A stretch of 6,668 nucleotides of DNA from Chthoniobacterales bacterium. Its GTDB lineage: Bacteria; Verrucomicrobiota; Verrucomicrobiia; Chthoniobacterales; JACTMZ01. This document shows, in pieces, positions 1-5,703 of this stretch (position 1 is its first letter; the number at the start of each line of letters is the position of its first letter). A program made the translations under genes and the position numbers. The notes beneath the pieces were generated by a model that was not told the origin of the DNA, did no database searches, and saw only the letters and a list, made by a program, of their open reading frames with translations. The stretch lies in NCBI GenBank assembly GCA_017853515.1, contig JAFMJK010000266.1, forward strand, positions 1-6,668. Direction: 5' to 3'.

Positions 1-1235
1 TCGTGGACAGCGCGATGTTGTCCAGTTCTGTCATGATTCAGCCTGCTGATGAGCAGGCTCTTGCCGACTTGTCTCTGACCTACTACGGCCCCTACGCTGT
101 CTTGACCCCGGGCAACAAAGTCATTGAACGCACAATCCCCAACCTCTCCAGCAATGCGATGCCCGTGGTCAATGAGATGGCCGCGATGTTGCAGGGCAAG
201 ACCGGCCAGTATAGCTCGGTCGGCATGTTTGCTGACAACAAGGAGCGTACCCGTTTCGAGGTTGAGGCTTATGTTGCCAAGACTTCCAAGCTCAGCATTA
301 CGAGCCTCAACCTATTCTACGAGCCTTTCCAAGAACTGCTCCGAGAAATCGCTCGTCGAGTTTTCAACCCAGCCTACGGAGCTGATCTTCCCGGGGGCGA
401 TTATGTCGTTGAACTTCGTGACCGTCTGCTTGAAGAAGGCGTGCCACCTGAAGCTCTCGGAGTCATTGACTTTGACCGCTGCCTTGTGAATCGCGCTGTC
501 GGCGGTGGGTCTCCAGAAGCTCGCCAGCTCACGCTCAACGAGCTCGCGGCTGAAGCTGCGTCGTTTGACGACATCGGACGCAAGAACTTGCTCCGTGACC
601 GAGTGGCGGCCAAAGTCGGGTATGACATGGCTGACAGGTATGTCCCTGACACTACCGAGCCCCGCCCGACTATTGACGAGAAGTTGGCTGTTCTGGAGAA
701 CTCTCACCTCATCAGCGGTGAGACGATCAACGCTCAGTCTAACGAGCTTCACACTATCCACCTCAAGGTGCATGTGCAGCGTCTTCAGCAGTACTTCGAC
801 TCTGTTGAGTCTGGTCAGGCCCAGCTTGGAGACATTGTTCAGCCTATGGTCCAGATTCACGCCCACGCTACAGAGCATGTAGAGATGGGGCAGATGGACC
901 CTTCTACGGTTGGACTAATCAACGCTTTCCGTCAGCAGCTCCAGCAGTACGGAGAGATGATCTGGAATGGGCAGAAGAAGTTGCAGGCCGAAGCTCGTCG
1001 TCAGGCTCAAGAGGCCGAAGCCGCAGCAGCCGAAGGGCAGGATGTTCCTCCAGCCCAAGACCAATCTCTGAACCCAGAAATGGAGCGCAAGCTCATTGAG
1101 CACAATCTCAGGCTTCAGATGAAGCAAGAGGAACACCAGCAGAAGATGCAGATGAAGCAGCAGGAGTTCCTACAGAAACAAGCTATCCGTGATGCTACGG
1201 AAGCGGAAAAGCTCCGTCGTCTCGGAGTCACCTAA
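1..1235 (+). CDS. Portal protein, C-terminal part (5' end outside the window)
   Basis: This is probably the portal protein, which forms the ring at one capsid vertex through which DNA enters and leaves. The frame is open from the left edge, so the N-terminal part is missing; the GTG at position 3 is probably an internal Val codon. At least 410 residues are present. The early part (about residues 1-120) has a segment containing YYGPY and LTPGN, then an ERTRFEVEAY-like helix and a long amphipathic helix, a layout seen in portal proteins of podovirus-like phages. The last 95 residues are rich in Gln, Glu, Lys and Met (coiled coil about 324-344 and 358-405), which is common for portal tails. The position directly before scaffold-like and capsid genes supports the call. 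No enzymatic motif was seen. A head-tail connector of another type is the main alternative. The family assignment rests on recall and gene order, not on a search. Confidence 0.72.
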   Translation, partial: VDSAMLSSSVMIQPADEQALADLSLTYYGPYAVLTPGNKVIERTIPNLSSNAMPVVNEMAAMLQGKTGQYSSVGMFADNKERTRFEVEAYVAKTSKLSITSLNLFYEPFQELLREIARRVFNPAYGADLPGGDYVVELRDRLLEEGVPPEALGVIDFDRCLVNRAVGGGSPEARQLTLNELAAEAASFDDIGRKNLLRDRVAAKVGYDMADRYVPDTTEPRPTIDEKLAVLENSHLISGETINAQSNELHTIHLKVHVQRLQQYFDSVESGQAQLGDIVQPMVQIHAHATEHVEMGQMDPSTVGLINAFRQQLQQYGEMIWNGQKKLQAEARRQAQEAEAAAAEGQDVPPAQDQSLNPEMERKLIEHNLRLQMKQEEHQQKMQMKQQEFLQKQAIRDATEAEKLRRLGVT

Positions 1236-1238
1236 TTT

Positions 1239-1595
1239 ATGGCCAACCCTCTAGATCAAGCATCTCAATACCCTCTGACAACGATGAACGAATGGGCTCG
1301 TCATGAGCCTTTTCGAGTCGCGCTGCAAGCTACTCTCAAAACTGAACACATGCGTTCAGCTCTCAACATCTTGTACCACACCAACCCTCCGCGGGCGGCT
1401 GTGTCCCCAGATGCTGTGGCAGTGGCCCTCACTAACCAGTATCAGGCTGGCTGGTACGCTGCTCTTCAAGCTCTCCAAGCCCTTGCCAACTACGACCCAA
1501 CCAAGGCCAAGCTGAAAGACCGCGCAGCAGAAATCGAATCCCAAGGACACTGGTCCCACGCAGGCCACTCTCAGAGTAACTCCTTCACCCAATAA
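1239..1595 (+). CDS. Small head-region protein of unknown function (118 aa)
   Basis: I do not recognise a named family. The ATG lies three bases after the portal stop codon, with a GGAG at 1224-1227 (11-base spacing), one of the few passable ribosome-binding sites in the window. The protein is soluble and mostly helical. A short helix holds NEWARHEPFRVALQ (about 17-30), a second has MRSALNILYHTNPP (38-51), and a third contains QYQAGWYAALQALQALANY (67-85). The last 20 residues are polar and rich in His, Ser and Gln. There is no signal peptide, membrane segment or metal-binding motif. Its place between portal and scaffold suggests a role in head assembly or packaging, but this rests only on position. 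The tight spacing implies co-expression with both neighbours. Confidence 0.75.
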   Translation: MANPLDQASQYPLTTMNEWARHEPFRVALQATLKTEHMRSALNILYHTNPPRAAVSPDAVAVALTNQYQAGWYAALQALQALANYDPTKAKLKDRAAEIESQGHWSHAGHSQSNSFTQ

Positions 1596-1606
1596 TCACT
1601 TCACCC

Positions 1607-2773
1607 ATGAGCACCCAAACCGCAACCGACCCCGCCACTACCCCTCAACCTGCCGCTGAGCCACCATCTACGATTGTAGATCGGCTCGACGCTCTGTTTG
1701 ACGGCCCCGCCGCAACCCCTGCCGCTGACCCCACTACGCCTGCCGATGATCCTGCGGCTCAAACGCCTGACCCTGCGTCTGCGGGCGGAGATAGCATGAC
1801 CGACTTTCTTGAGACCAAGCCTGCCGCCGACCCTGCCGCCGACCCTGCCGCTGCTGCTGCTGCTGCTGAGGACGACAAACTGCCAGAAGGCATGACCGAG
1901 AAAGCTGGGCACCGCTGGAAAGAGCTGAAGTCTGAGGTCAAGGTTTGGAAGCAGAAGTTTGAAGAGCTCTCAAAGAAAGCGTCTTCTGCCTCTCCAGAAG
2001 TCGAGCAGAAGCTCAAAGACGCCGAAGCTCAGTTGGCCCAGCTTGAAGAGCTCCGCCAGAAAGTCTCGACCTACGAGCAGGAGATGACCGCGGTCAGACT
2101 TGAAGCCACCCCTGAATATCAGCGTCAGGTTTCTGAGCCTCTTGAGAGTCTCCGTAGCACGGTTCAAGATCTGGCCGATACCTATGAGTTGGACCTTGAA
2201 GCCCTCAATGCCGCTGTTGTGGAGGACGACCGCAAAACTCGCGTCAGGAAACTGGCTCAGTTGGCTGAGACTATGCTGGAGCCTGACCGACTGAAGCTCT
2301 ACAAGGCCGCAGAAGACTTCGACCGCATCGTGGATCTCAAGGTTTCTCTGGAAGAGAACGCCGAAGAGGCTCTGAAGAGGTTCGAGAATGAGCGTGCCGA
2401 AGTAGCTCGTCGTCAGTCTGTCGAGGCTATTCAGCGTCAGAAAGAGGCTTCTGACCAGATGTGGGCTCTCATGAGTCGGAAGCTCCCACTCTTGTCTGAC
2501 GAGACTGTCGCCAAGGCTATCCGAGCCGAAGCTGACACAGTGGATTTCGAGTCTGCTGACCCGGGCATCCGAGCCTACGCTGCCTATGCTGGGGCCGCTC
2601 TGCCGCGTGTTGTCAAAGTTCTCCGCGAGAAAGAAGACCGCATCGCCAGCCTTGAAAAGCAGATCGGAGCTCTCAAAGGGTCAAACCCGAGTGCGGGCTC
2701 TTCGACGAGCAGCACTCCGGTCAAGTCTACCGGATCTTTCCTTGACGCGATTGAGCAAGGGCTTGGTCGGTAA
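1607..2773 (+). CDS. Capsid assembly scaffold-like protein (388 aa)
   Basis: This is probably the scaffolding protein that directs capsid assembly and is absent from mature particles. Residues 1-90 are a disordered, acidic Pro/Ala/Asp/Thr-rich region ending in PAAD repeats and a run of seven alanines. Residues 100-165 are strongly charged and coiled-coil-like (KELKSEVKVWKQKFEELSKK, then EAQLAQLEELRQ). A conserved-looking ATPEYQRQVSEPLESL segment follows near 170. The middle and C-terminal regions are helical, with another coiled coil near 340-360, then a Ser/Thr-rich linker and a short helix at the extreme C-terminus (SFLDAIEQGLGR), where scaffolds often contact the shell. Size, composition and position directly before the capsid gene fit a scaffold. 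No protease catalytic motif was seen, so a protease-scaffold fusion is not supported. The ATG at 1607 lacks a Shine-Dalgarno sequence. Confidence 0.72.
   Translation: MSTQTATDPATTPQPAAEPPSTIVDRLDALFDGPAATPAADPTTPADDPAAQTPDPASAGGDSMTDFLETKPAADPAADPAAAAAAAEDDKLPEGMTEKAGHRWKELKSEVKVWKQKFEELSKKASSASPEVEQKLKDAEAQLAQLEELRQKVSTYEQEMTAVRLEATPEYQRQVSEPLESLRSTVQDLADTYELDLEALNAAVVEDDRKTRVRKLAQLAETMLEPDRLKLYKAAEDFDRIVDLKVSLEENAEEALKRFENERAEVARRQSVEAIQRQKEASDQMWALMSRKLPLLSDETVAKAIRAEADTVDFESADPGIRAYAAYAGAALPRVVKVLREKEDRIASLEKQIGALKGSNPSAGSSTSSTPVKSTGSFLDAIEQGLGR
1820..1867 (+). repeat. 12-bp tandem repeat followed by (GCT)6 tract inside the scaffold gene
   Basis: The unit CCTGCCGCCGAC occurs at 1820-1831 and 1832-1843, and a third, partial copy starts at 1844. 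It encodes Pro-Ala-Ala-Asp. It runs straight into six GCT codons at 1850-1867, giving a run of seven alanines with the preceding GCC. All units keep the reading frame, so copy-number changes of whole units would lengthen or shorten the disordered N-terminal region without breaking the gene. Confidence 0.85.
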
Positions 2774-2924
2774 AAGATTTCTTGACGGGTGCGTCAAGGG
2801 CACTATTTTGACACTGAGTTTGTTCGGTCTCGAAAACCGAGCTGTCAGAGTCCATACCGAGCCTTTTCTTCCCAGTGGCTCAGGGAGCCCACCCTCGTCA
2901 GTCTAACTTTCACCACTCACTTCC
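2774..2924 (+). promoter_or_regulatory. Structured non-coding leader of the major capsid gene
   Basis: This 151-base gap is by far the longest before any gene start here; other junctions overlap or are a few bases, apart from the gap after the capsid gene. It contains several inverted repeats. There is a perfect 7-bp stem at 2781-2798 (CTTGACG, loop GGTG, CGTCAAG). A larger imperfect hairpin spans 2805-2851, with GTTCGGT at 2822-2828 pairing with ACCGAGC at 2836-2842 and an outer TGACA/TGTCA stem. A 5-bp stem lies at 2877-2889 (GGCTC/GAGCC). The heptamer ACCGAGC recurs at 2856-2862, just before a CTTTTCTT stretch. No Shine-Dalgarno sequence precedes the ATG at 2925. The region could carry a promoter, a processing site or an expression-control element; which one cannot be decided from sequence alone. 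Confidence 0.5.
2782..2809 (+). promoter_or_regulatory. Candidate sigma70-type promoter before the capsid gene
   Basis: TTGACG at 2782-2787 (five of six matches to the -35 consensus) is followed after 16 bases by TATTTT at 2804-2809 (four of six matches to the -10 consensus). The site lies just after the scaffold stop codon, where a separate promoter for the heavily expressed capsid gene would be useful. It overlaps the 2781-2798 hairpin, so the match may reflect the inverted repeat. A second TTGACA at 2808-2813 has no -10 box at a suitable distance. The host's promoter consensus is unknown. Confidence 0.28.
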
Positions 2925-4211
2925 ATGCCCCTCGATCTTACAGCCGCCGGTCTGGACTCTGTGAACAGCATTCTCGTCAATGAAGCTGGCCGCATCGGTC
3001 CTGACATCTACACCAAAGCCCTCAACACCTCTGCTTGGCTTAATCTGGCCCAGCGCGGTTCGTTCCCTGACGAAATGGGGGATGTCATCAATGTCCTTAC
3101 TTGGGAGCGTGCGCTTCCGGGTGACGGTTCTGCCCTGTCTTGGACGCAAGTTGCGACCCAGCAGTACTTCAACAACAGCTCCGGCGACGGAACCGCTGGA
3201 AGTTTTGCAGACCCGAACTCCTGCCTGCCCAGCACCACGACCATTGGTTTTGGTCAGACCATCCGCAACTACGCCCTGAAGCAGACCGCTGTTCACAGTC
3301 CCAAGATCTGTGTCAACGACCTGCGTTTCGCCGCCAAGCGCAAGGACCAGTTGACCGCGATGTTCAACATCCTGAAGGACAACACCAAGTGGGCTTGGGA
3401 GACCTATTACCGGTCCACCTACGCCGAGCTGGCTGAGCACAAAGTGGTGGTTACCGCTTCGACCTCGATTGACGGCGCTGACTCTTGGGTTGTCCCTTCT
3501 GGAGACACTGATTCTGCGAAGACCGACGCTATGCGTCACTTCTCGCAGAGCATCCTTGACCGCATCTACCTCAAGCTCGTCCGCGAAGGCGCTGAGTCTT
3601 GGGGCACCGAAAACGGTCGCCCGGTGTACGCAGTGGTCATGAGCCCTGAAGCGCAGGAGTTCTTGTTCCGCGGTCTTGGCTCTGCCAATCAGCGTGACGA
3701 CTTCCGCTACAGCGCCCGCGTCAATGAGCTTCTTGCTCCTCTTGGCATTGAGCGCAGCTACAAGGGCTGGTACCACTTGCTCGACATGTTCCCTCGCCGA
3801 TTCAACATCGTGAGCGGTGCCTTCTCTGAGGTGAAGCCCTTCACCCCAATCGAAACCACCAACGGTCGCAAGTTCGTGCTCAACTCCGCATACGAAGCCG
3901 CGGACATCGAAGAAGCCTACATCTATGTGAAGGAAAGCGTGGAGTTCCAAGTTCCCCGCCCCATCACGGCTCCCGGTGGCGCGACCAAGTTCGATCCGGT
4001 GAACTACATGGGTGACTTCCGCTGGGTGAACATCCCCAACGAAACCACCAACCCAGACGGCACCATCGGCTTCTTCCGCGGTGTTCTGAGCTGCGCTGCC
4101 AAGCCTCAAGCTCCCGATCTGGCCTATGTTCTCCGCTTCCGCCGCTGCGCTCCGTCCAACGCTGGACTCTCCTGGACGGATGTGGCTGAGCCCACTCCTG
4201 TCGCTCCCTAA
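2925..4211 (+). CDS. Major capsid protein (428 aa)
   Basis: This is probably the main shell protein. Its length, its position directly after portal and scaffold genes, and its family-like segments support this. Near the N-terminus it has PDIYTKALNTSAWLNL (26-41), then FPDEMGDVINVLTWER (47-62). A CLPSTTTIGFGQTIRNYALK segment (100-119) leads to HSPKICVNDLRFA (124-136) and a long helix with NTKWAWETYYRSTYAELAEHK (153-173). This pattern resembles capsid proteins of uncultured phages that I recall only loosely. An HK97-like fold is expected but cannot be read from sequence. C-ending codons seem more frequent here than in the neighbouring genes, as expected for a highly expressed gene. There is no Shine-Dalgarno sequence before ATG 2925. 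It is flanked by the structured leader and a strong hairpin, suggesting its own transcript control. Confidence 0.82.
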   Translation: MPLDLTAAGLDSVNSILVNEAGRIGPDIYTKALNTSAWLNLAQRGSFPDEMGDVINVLTWERALPGDGSALSWTQVATQQYFNNSSGDGTAGSFADPNSCLPSTTTIGFGQTIRNYALKQTAVHSPKICVNDLRFAAKRKDQLTAMFNILKDNTKWAWETYYRSTYAELAEHKVVVTASTSIDGADSWVVPSGDTDSAKTDAMRHFSQSILDRIYLKLVREGAESWGTENGRPVYAVVMSPEAQEFLFRGLGSANQRDDFRYSARVNELLAPLGIERSYKGWYHLLDMFPRRFNIVSGAFSEVKPFTPIETTNGRKFVLNSAYEAADIEEAYIYVKESVEFQVPRPITAPGGATKFDPVNYMGDFRWVNIPNETTNPDGTIGFFRGVLSCAAKPQAPDLAYVLRFRRCAPSNAGLSWTDVAEPTPVAP

Positions 4212-4224
4212 GCGGTAGGCTCTC

Positions 4225-4271
4225 GGGGAGTAGCAGAGGCTTAAAAATCTCTGCTACTCCCCTAATTTCTT
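4225..4271 (+). terminator. Strong hairpin, likely terminator after the capsid gene
   Basis: The arms at 4225-4238 and 4249-4262 are perfectly complementary over 14 bp (GGGGAGTAGCAGAG / CTCTGCTACTCCCC), with a 10-base A-rich loop. The tail TAATTTCTT (4263-4271) is only moderately T-rich, so termination may be partial. It starts 13 bases after the capsid stop codon. It could equally protect the 3' end of capsid mRNA while allowing some read-through into the lysis genes. The opposite strand has no T tract, so any termination should act on + strand transcripts. Confidence 0.8.
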
Positions 4272-4300
4272 GTGAATGAACTTTCTAAGTCTCCCGCGCC

Positions 4301-4561
4301 ATGCCTGCCAACTTTCCTGCCCCTGAAGATTTTGAGATGCCGGAGGGAGTTTCTCCCGGCGACACTTTTGAGGCCATGGCCGAGCTTCGGCTGGAAAAGA
4401 ACGGGACTCTCACAGTCGTCAGCCTTGAAGGTTGTGACTGTGAAGATGGCGGAGAGATGGAGAAAGAGGATGAGGGCGGCGGGGAAAACGGCGGCCACAA
4501 GAAGGGCGCTGGGTTCCTCAATCAAATTGAGATCCTCCTCGGCGGCGCTTCTGAATCATGA
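4301..4561 (+). CDS. Small acidic protein of unknown function (86 aa)
   Basis: I do not recognise a named family. Residues 1-48 look folded, with a PEGVSPGDTFEAMAELRLEKNG motif pattern (14-35) and a likely beta hairpin ending in SLEGCDCEDG (41-50, with C45 and C47 spaced as CxC). Residues 49-68 are a low-complexity Glu/Gly/Lys/Asp stretch, followed by a short hydrophobic C-terminal segment (FLNQIEILLGG, 72-82). It is the first gene after the capsid hairpin. Its TGA stop overlaps the ATG of the next gene (ATGA at 4558-4561), so the two are probably translationally coupled. A capsid accessory or decoration role is possible from position only. The CxC pair alone is too little to claim metal binding. 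There is no Shine-Dalgarno sequence upstream of ATG 4301. Confidence 0.65.
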   Translation: MPANFPAPEDFEMPEGVSPGDTFEAMAELRLEKNGTLTVVSLEGCDCEDGGEMEKEDEGGGENGGHKKGAGFLNQIEILLGGASES

Positions 4562-4977
4562 AGTTGTATGTCAACCTGTCCGACCGGACAATCACCGCTT
4601 CTCCACGAACCCGAGCGCCTATTCAGCGCATCTCGGCTAGGCGTGGAGAAACTGTGACGATTGATGTCTGCTTTTCAATTCACGGTCGCACCGGCCCTCT
4701 TCCAGCAGGCAGCTCGATTGTGTTGGCTGCCTACAACAACCCTGTATCGCGCACTCCGCTTGTTCTTGCGGGTGCCTACGATTCTGTCATAGGGCGCGGA
4801 ACCTCAACGACCTATCGGTTCAACGCTGTCTCTTTCGGTTCCACAGGGCTACAAGCCCTTCTTGGGACACAGAAACAGGTAGTGCTGAACTTTGAAGTGC
4901 GGGTCGGTTATGAGTACGCGCAAGTTGTGACGCATCCGGTACAGCTTGTAATCACTCAAGCCGCTCAGGTGACATGA
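4558..4977 (+). CDS. Beta-rich putative virion protein (139 aa)
   Basis: The protein alternates hydrophobic and polar residues in short strands. Examples are ETVTIDVCFSI (31-41), SIVLAAYN (53-60), STTYRFNAVSF (83-93), KQVVLNFEVRVGYEY (106-120) and THPVQLVIT (125-133). These are joined by Gly/Pro/Ser-rich loops, suggesting a beta sandwich. The pattern is reminiscent of N-terminal domains of baseplate or fibre proteins, and of head decoration proteins, but I cannot place it in a family. There is no signal peptide or membrane helix. ATG overlaps the preceding stop (ATGA), and its own stop overlaps the next ATG (ATGA, 4974-4977). A small structural role next to the capsid gene is the likeliest reading. 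Confidence 0.65.
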   Translation: MKLYVNLSDRTITASPRTRAPIQRISARRGETVTIDVCFSIHGRTGPLPAGSSIVLAAYNNPVSRTPLVLAGAYDSVIGRGTSTTYRFNAVSFGSTGLQALLGTQKQVVLNFEVRVGYEYAQVVTHPVQLVITQAAQVT

Positions 4978-5222
4978 CAAATCACGCCCACGACTGTGCT
5001 CAGAGTGCCCTCACTGCGACCATAGGCGGCACCGTGAACCTTCTCGCTTTTCTCGTGTCCATGCAGGACATCGAACTCTGGCTACGCATCAGCTCGCTTG
5101 TCGTAGGTAATCTCGTCGGCCTTTTGACCGTGGTCAAACTCGTCCATGGACTGAGGAAAAAGCCTCTTGACGGTTCTGCTGGGCTGCGTCAGACTCAAGG
5201 TCATGATTCCAAAGACCTCTAA
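4974..5222 (+). CDS. Two-helix membrane protein, holin candidate (82 aa)
   Basis: Two hydrophobic segments are visible: about residues 12-29 (ALTATIGGTVNLLAFLVS) and 39-57 (ISSLVVGNLVGLLTVVKLV). They are joined by a short charged turn (QDIELWLR) and followed by a basic, polar tail starting LRKKP. Both ends would be cytoplasmic, the topology of class II holins, which permeabilise the inner membrane at lysis. A location two to four genes before the lysozyme and spanin-like genes supports a lysis role. There is no cytoplasmic domain large enough for an enzyme. The AGGTGA just upstream (4967-4972) is too close to the ATG to be a good ribosome-binding site. Coupling by the ATGA overlap with the previous gene is more likely. 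Which of the two small membrane proteins is the true holin is uncertain. Confidence 0.6.
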   Translation: MTNHAHDCAQSALTATIGGTVNLLAFLVSMQDIELWLRISSLVVGNLVGLLTVVKLVHGLRKKPLDGSAGLRQTQGHDSKDL

Positions 5223-5373
5223 AACCACCGTTCTCGGTGTCCTCGTAATTGTGTCCGCTGTCCTCAACGGCGTGATTTCGTTTCTGAAGACTGGCACTGT
5301 CGAGAATCTCGGCGAGATCGCCTCTATCGTTCTCGGCGGCTTCGGCCTTGTCAAAGCCGCTGACAGCCAATGA
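5203..5373 (+). CDS. Small membrane protein, holin or holin partner (56 aa)
   Basis: I chose ATG 5203 over an upstream TTG at 5167, because it gives the compact form MIPKTSKTTVLG..., with a positively charged N-terminus just before the membrane helix. One clear hydrophobic helix spans residues 8-28. A second, shorter one (36-53, LGEIASIVLGGFGLVKAA) is amphipathic and ends in the AAD motif I associate with many small phage proteins next to lysozymes. It overlaps the preceding membrane gene by 20 bases in another frame, and its stop overlaps the next start (ATGA, 5370-5373). The overlap with another two-helix protein resembles holin/antiholin pairs. The roles could also be reversed, or this could be a small membrane protein unrelated to lysis timing. 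Confidence 0.6.
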   Translation: MIPKTSKTTVLGVLVIVSAVLNGVISFLKTGTVENLGEIASIVLGGFGLVKAADSQ

Positions 5374-5660
5374 CCGCAGCCCTGACGGCTCTCTTCGCTG
5401 CTGCTGCGTCCGCTCTGCGGGCGTACCCTGTGTGGATCGCCTTCAGACTTGCCCTAACTCTCAAGCGCCTTGATGACGACATTCTGTACGAGGCTCGTGT
5501 CTCTGCTACTCGTGACAGGCTGCTGCTGCTCAAAGCACAGCACGCAAGACTCTCACGGCTCTATGCCGTCGTCTGCCCCCCACTTGTTGAAGCTCCGAGC
5601 GGGGATTCCGTACACCCCCAAGACCGACGAGACATGGGTCAACCAACAGGACTACCTTGA
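5370..5660 (+). CDS. Putative inner-membrane spanin (i-spanin-like, 96 aa)
   Basis: An N-terminal hydrophobic stretch (about residues 3-29, broken by R17) is followed by a charged helical region with coiled-coil character (about 30-66). Leucines sit at L31, L34, L51-L54, L61 and L64, with many Arg and Lys. The C-terminal tail after C69-PP is polar. One N-terminal membrane anchor with a periplasmic coiled coil is the layout of inner-membrane spanin subunits, which fuse inner and outer membranes after the wall is cut. The strongest support is that a lipoprotein gene starts inside this gene in the +1 frame, as in known Rz/Rz1 pairs. R17 and R26 make the membrane segment weaker than usual, so an unrelated membrane-associated protein remains possible. 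ATG overlaps the previous stop (ATGA). Confidence 0.5.
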   Translation: MTAALTALFAAAASALRAYPVWIAFRLALTLKRLDDDILYEARVSATRDRLLLLKAQHARLSRLYAVVCPPLVEAPSGDSVHPQDRRDMGQPTGLP

Positions 5661-5703
5661 GGCCGAGGCCGAAGTCCTGCAACTCCGCGCCAGATACCAA
5701 TGA
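5473..5703 (+). CDS. Putative outer-membrane lipoprotein spanin (o-spanin-like, 76 aa), overlapping gene
   Basis: This gene starts inside the preceding one, in the +1 frame, and ends 43 bases beyond it. From ATG 5473 the product starts MTTFCTRLVSLLLVTGC: a short basic-then-hydrophobic signal with a lipobox V14-T15-G16-C17. Lipidation at C17 would leave a 60-residue mature protein. Residue +2 is Cys, not Asp, consistent with outer-membrane sorting in enterobacterial rules. Two further cysteines (C18, C19) follow directly. The mature part has a Pro-containing segment (GIPYTPKTDETWV) and a C-terminal helix (YLEAEAEVLQLRARYQ). Its TGA overlaps the lysozyme ATG (ATGA, 5700-5703), which argues that this frame is truly translated. 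The start could alternatively be the TTG at 5470. A chance frame is the main alternative. Confidence 0.65.
   Translation: MTTFCTRLVSLLLVTGCCCSKHSTQDSHGSMPSSAPHLLKLRAGIPYTPKTDETWVNQQDYLEAEAEVLQLRARYQ

Noticed and set aside
312..878. 188-codon open frame on the - strand opposite the portal gene
   Set aside because: It is antisense to a clearly coding gene, has no recognisable motif, and has no neighbouring gene or promoter on that strand.
2781..2809. Hairpin at 2781-2798 read as a terminator of the scaffold gene
   Set aside because: The stem is only 7 bp and the T run (ATTTT at 2805-2809) starts six bases after the stem with GGCACT between, so it is a poor intrinsic terminator; kept only as leader structure.
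2910..4109. Long open frame (399 codons) on the - strand opposite the capsid gene
   Set aside because: It mirrors the codon pattern of the capsid gene, its product is low-complexity in Gly/Val/Arg/Glu without recognisable domains, and no other - strand gene is supported here.
4272..4640. 122-codon + strand frame overlapping the 86- and 139-residue genes
   Set aside because: The ATGA-linked frames explain the same stretch better; this product is Arg/Pro/Ser-rich without structure and has no coupling to neighbours.
5167..5202. Upstream TTG start for the 56-residue membrane protein
   Set aside because: It would add 12 residues (TVLLGCVRLKV-like) before a typical short basic N-terminus and deepen the overlap with the previous gene; ATG 5203 is simpler, though not proven.
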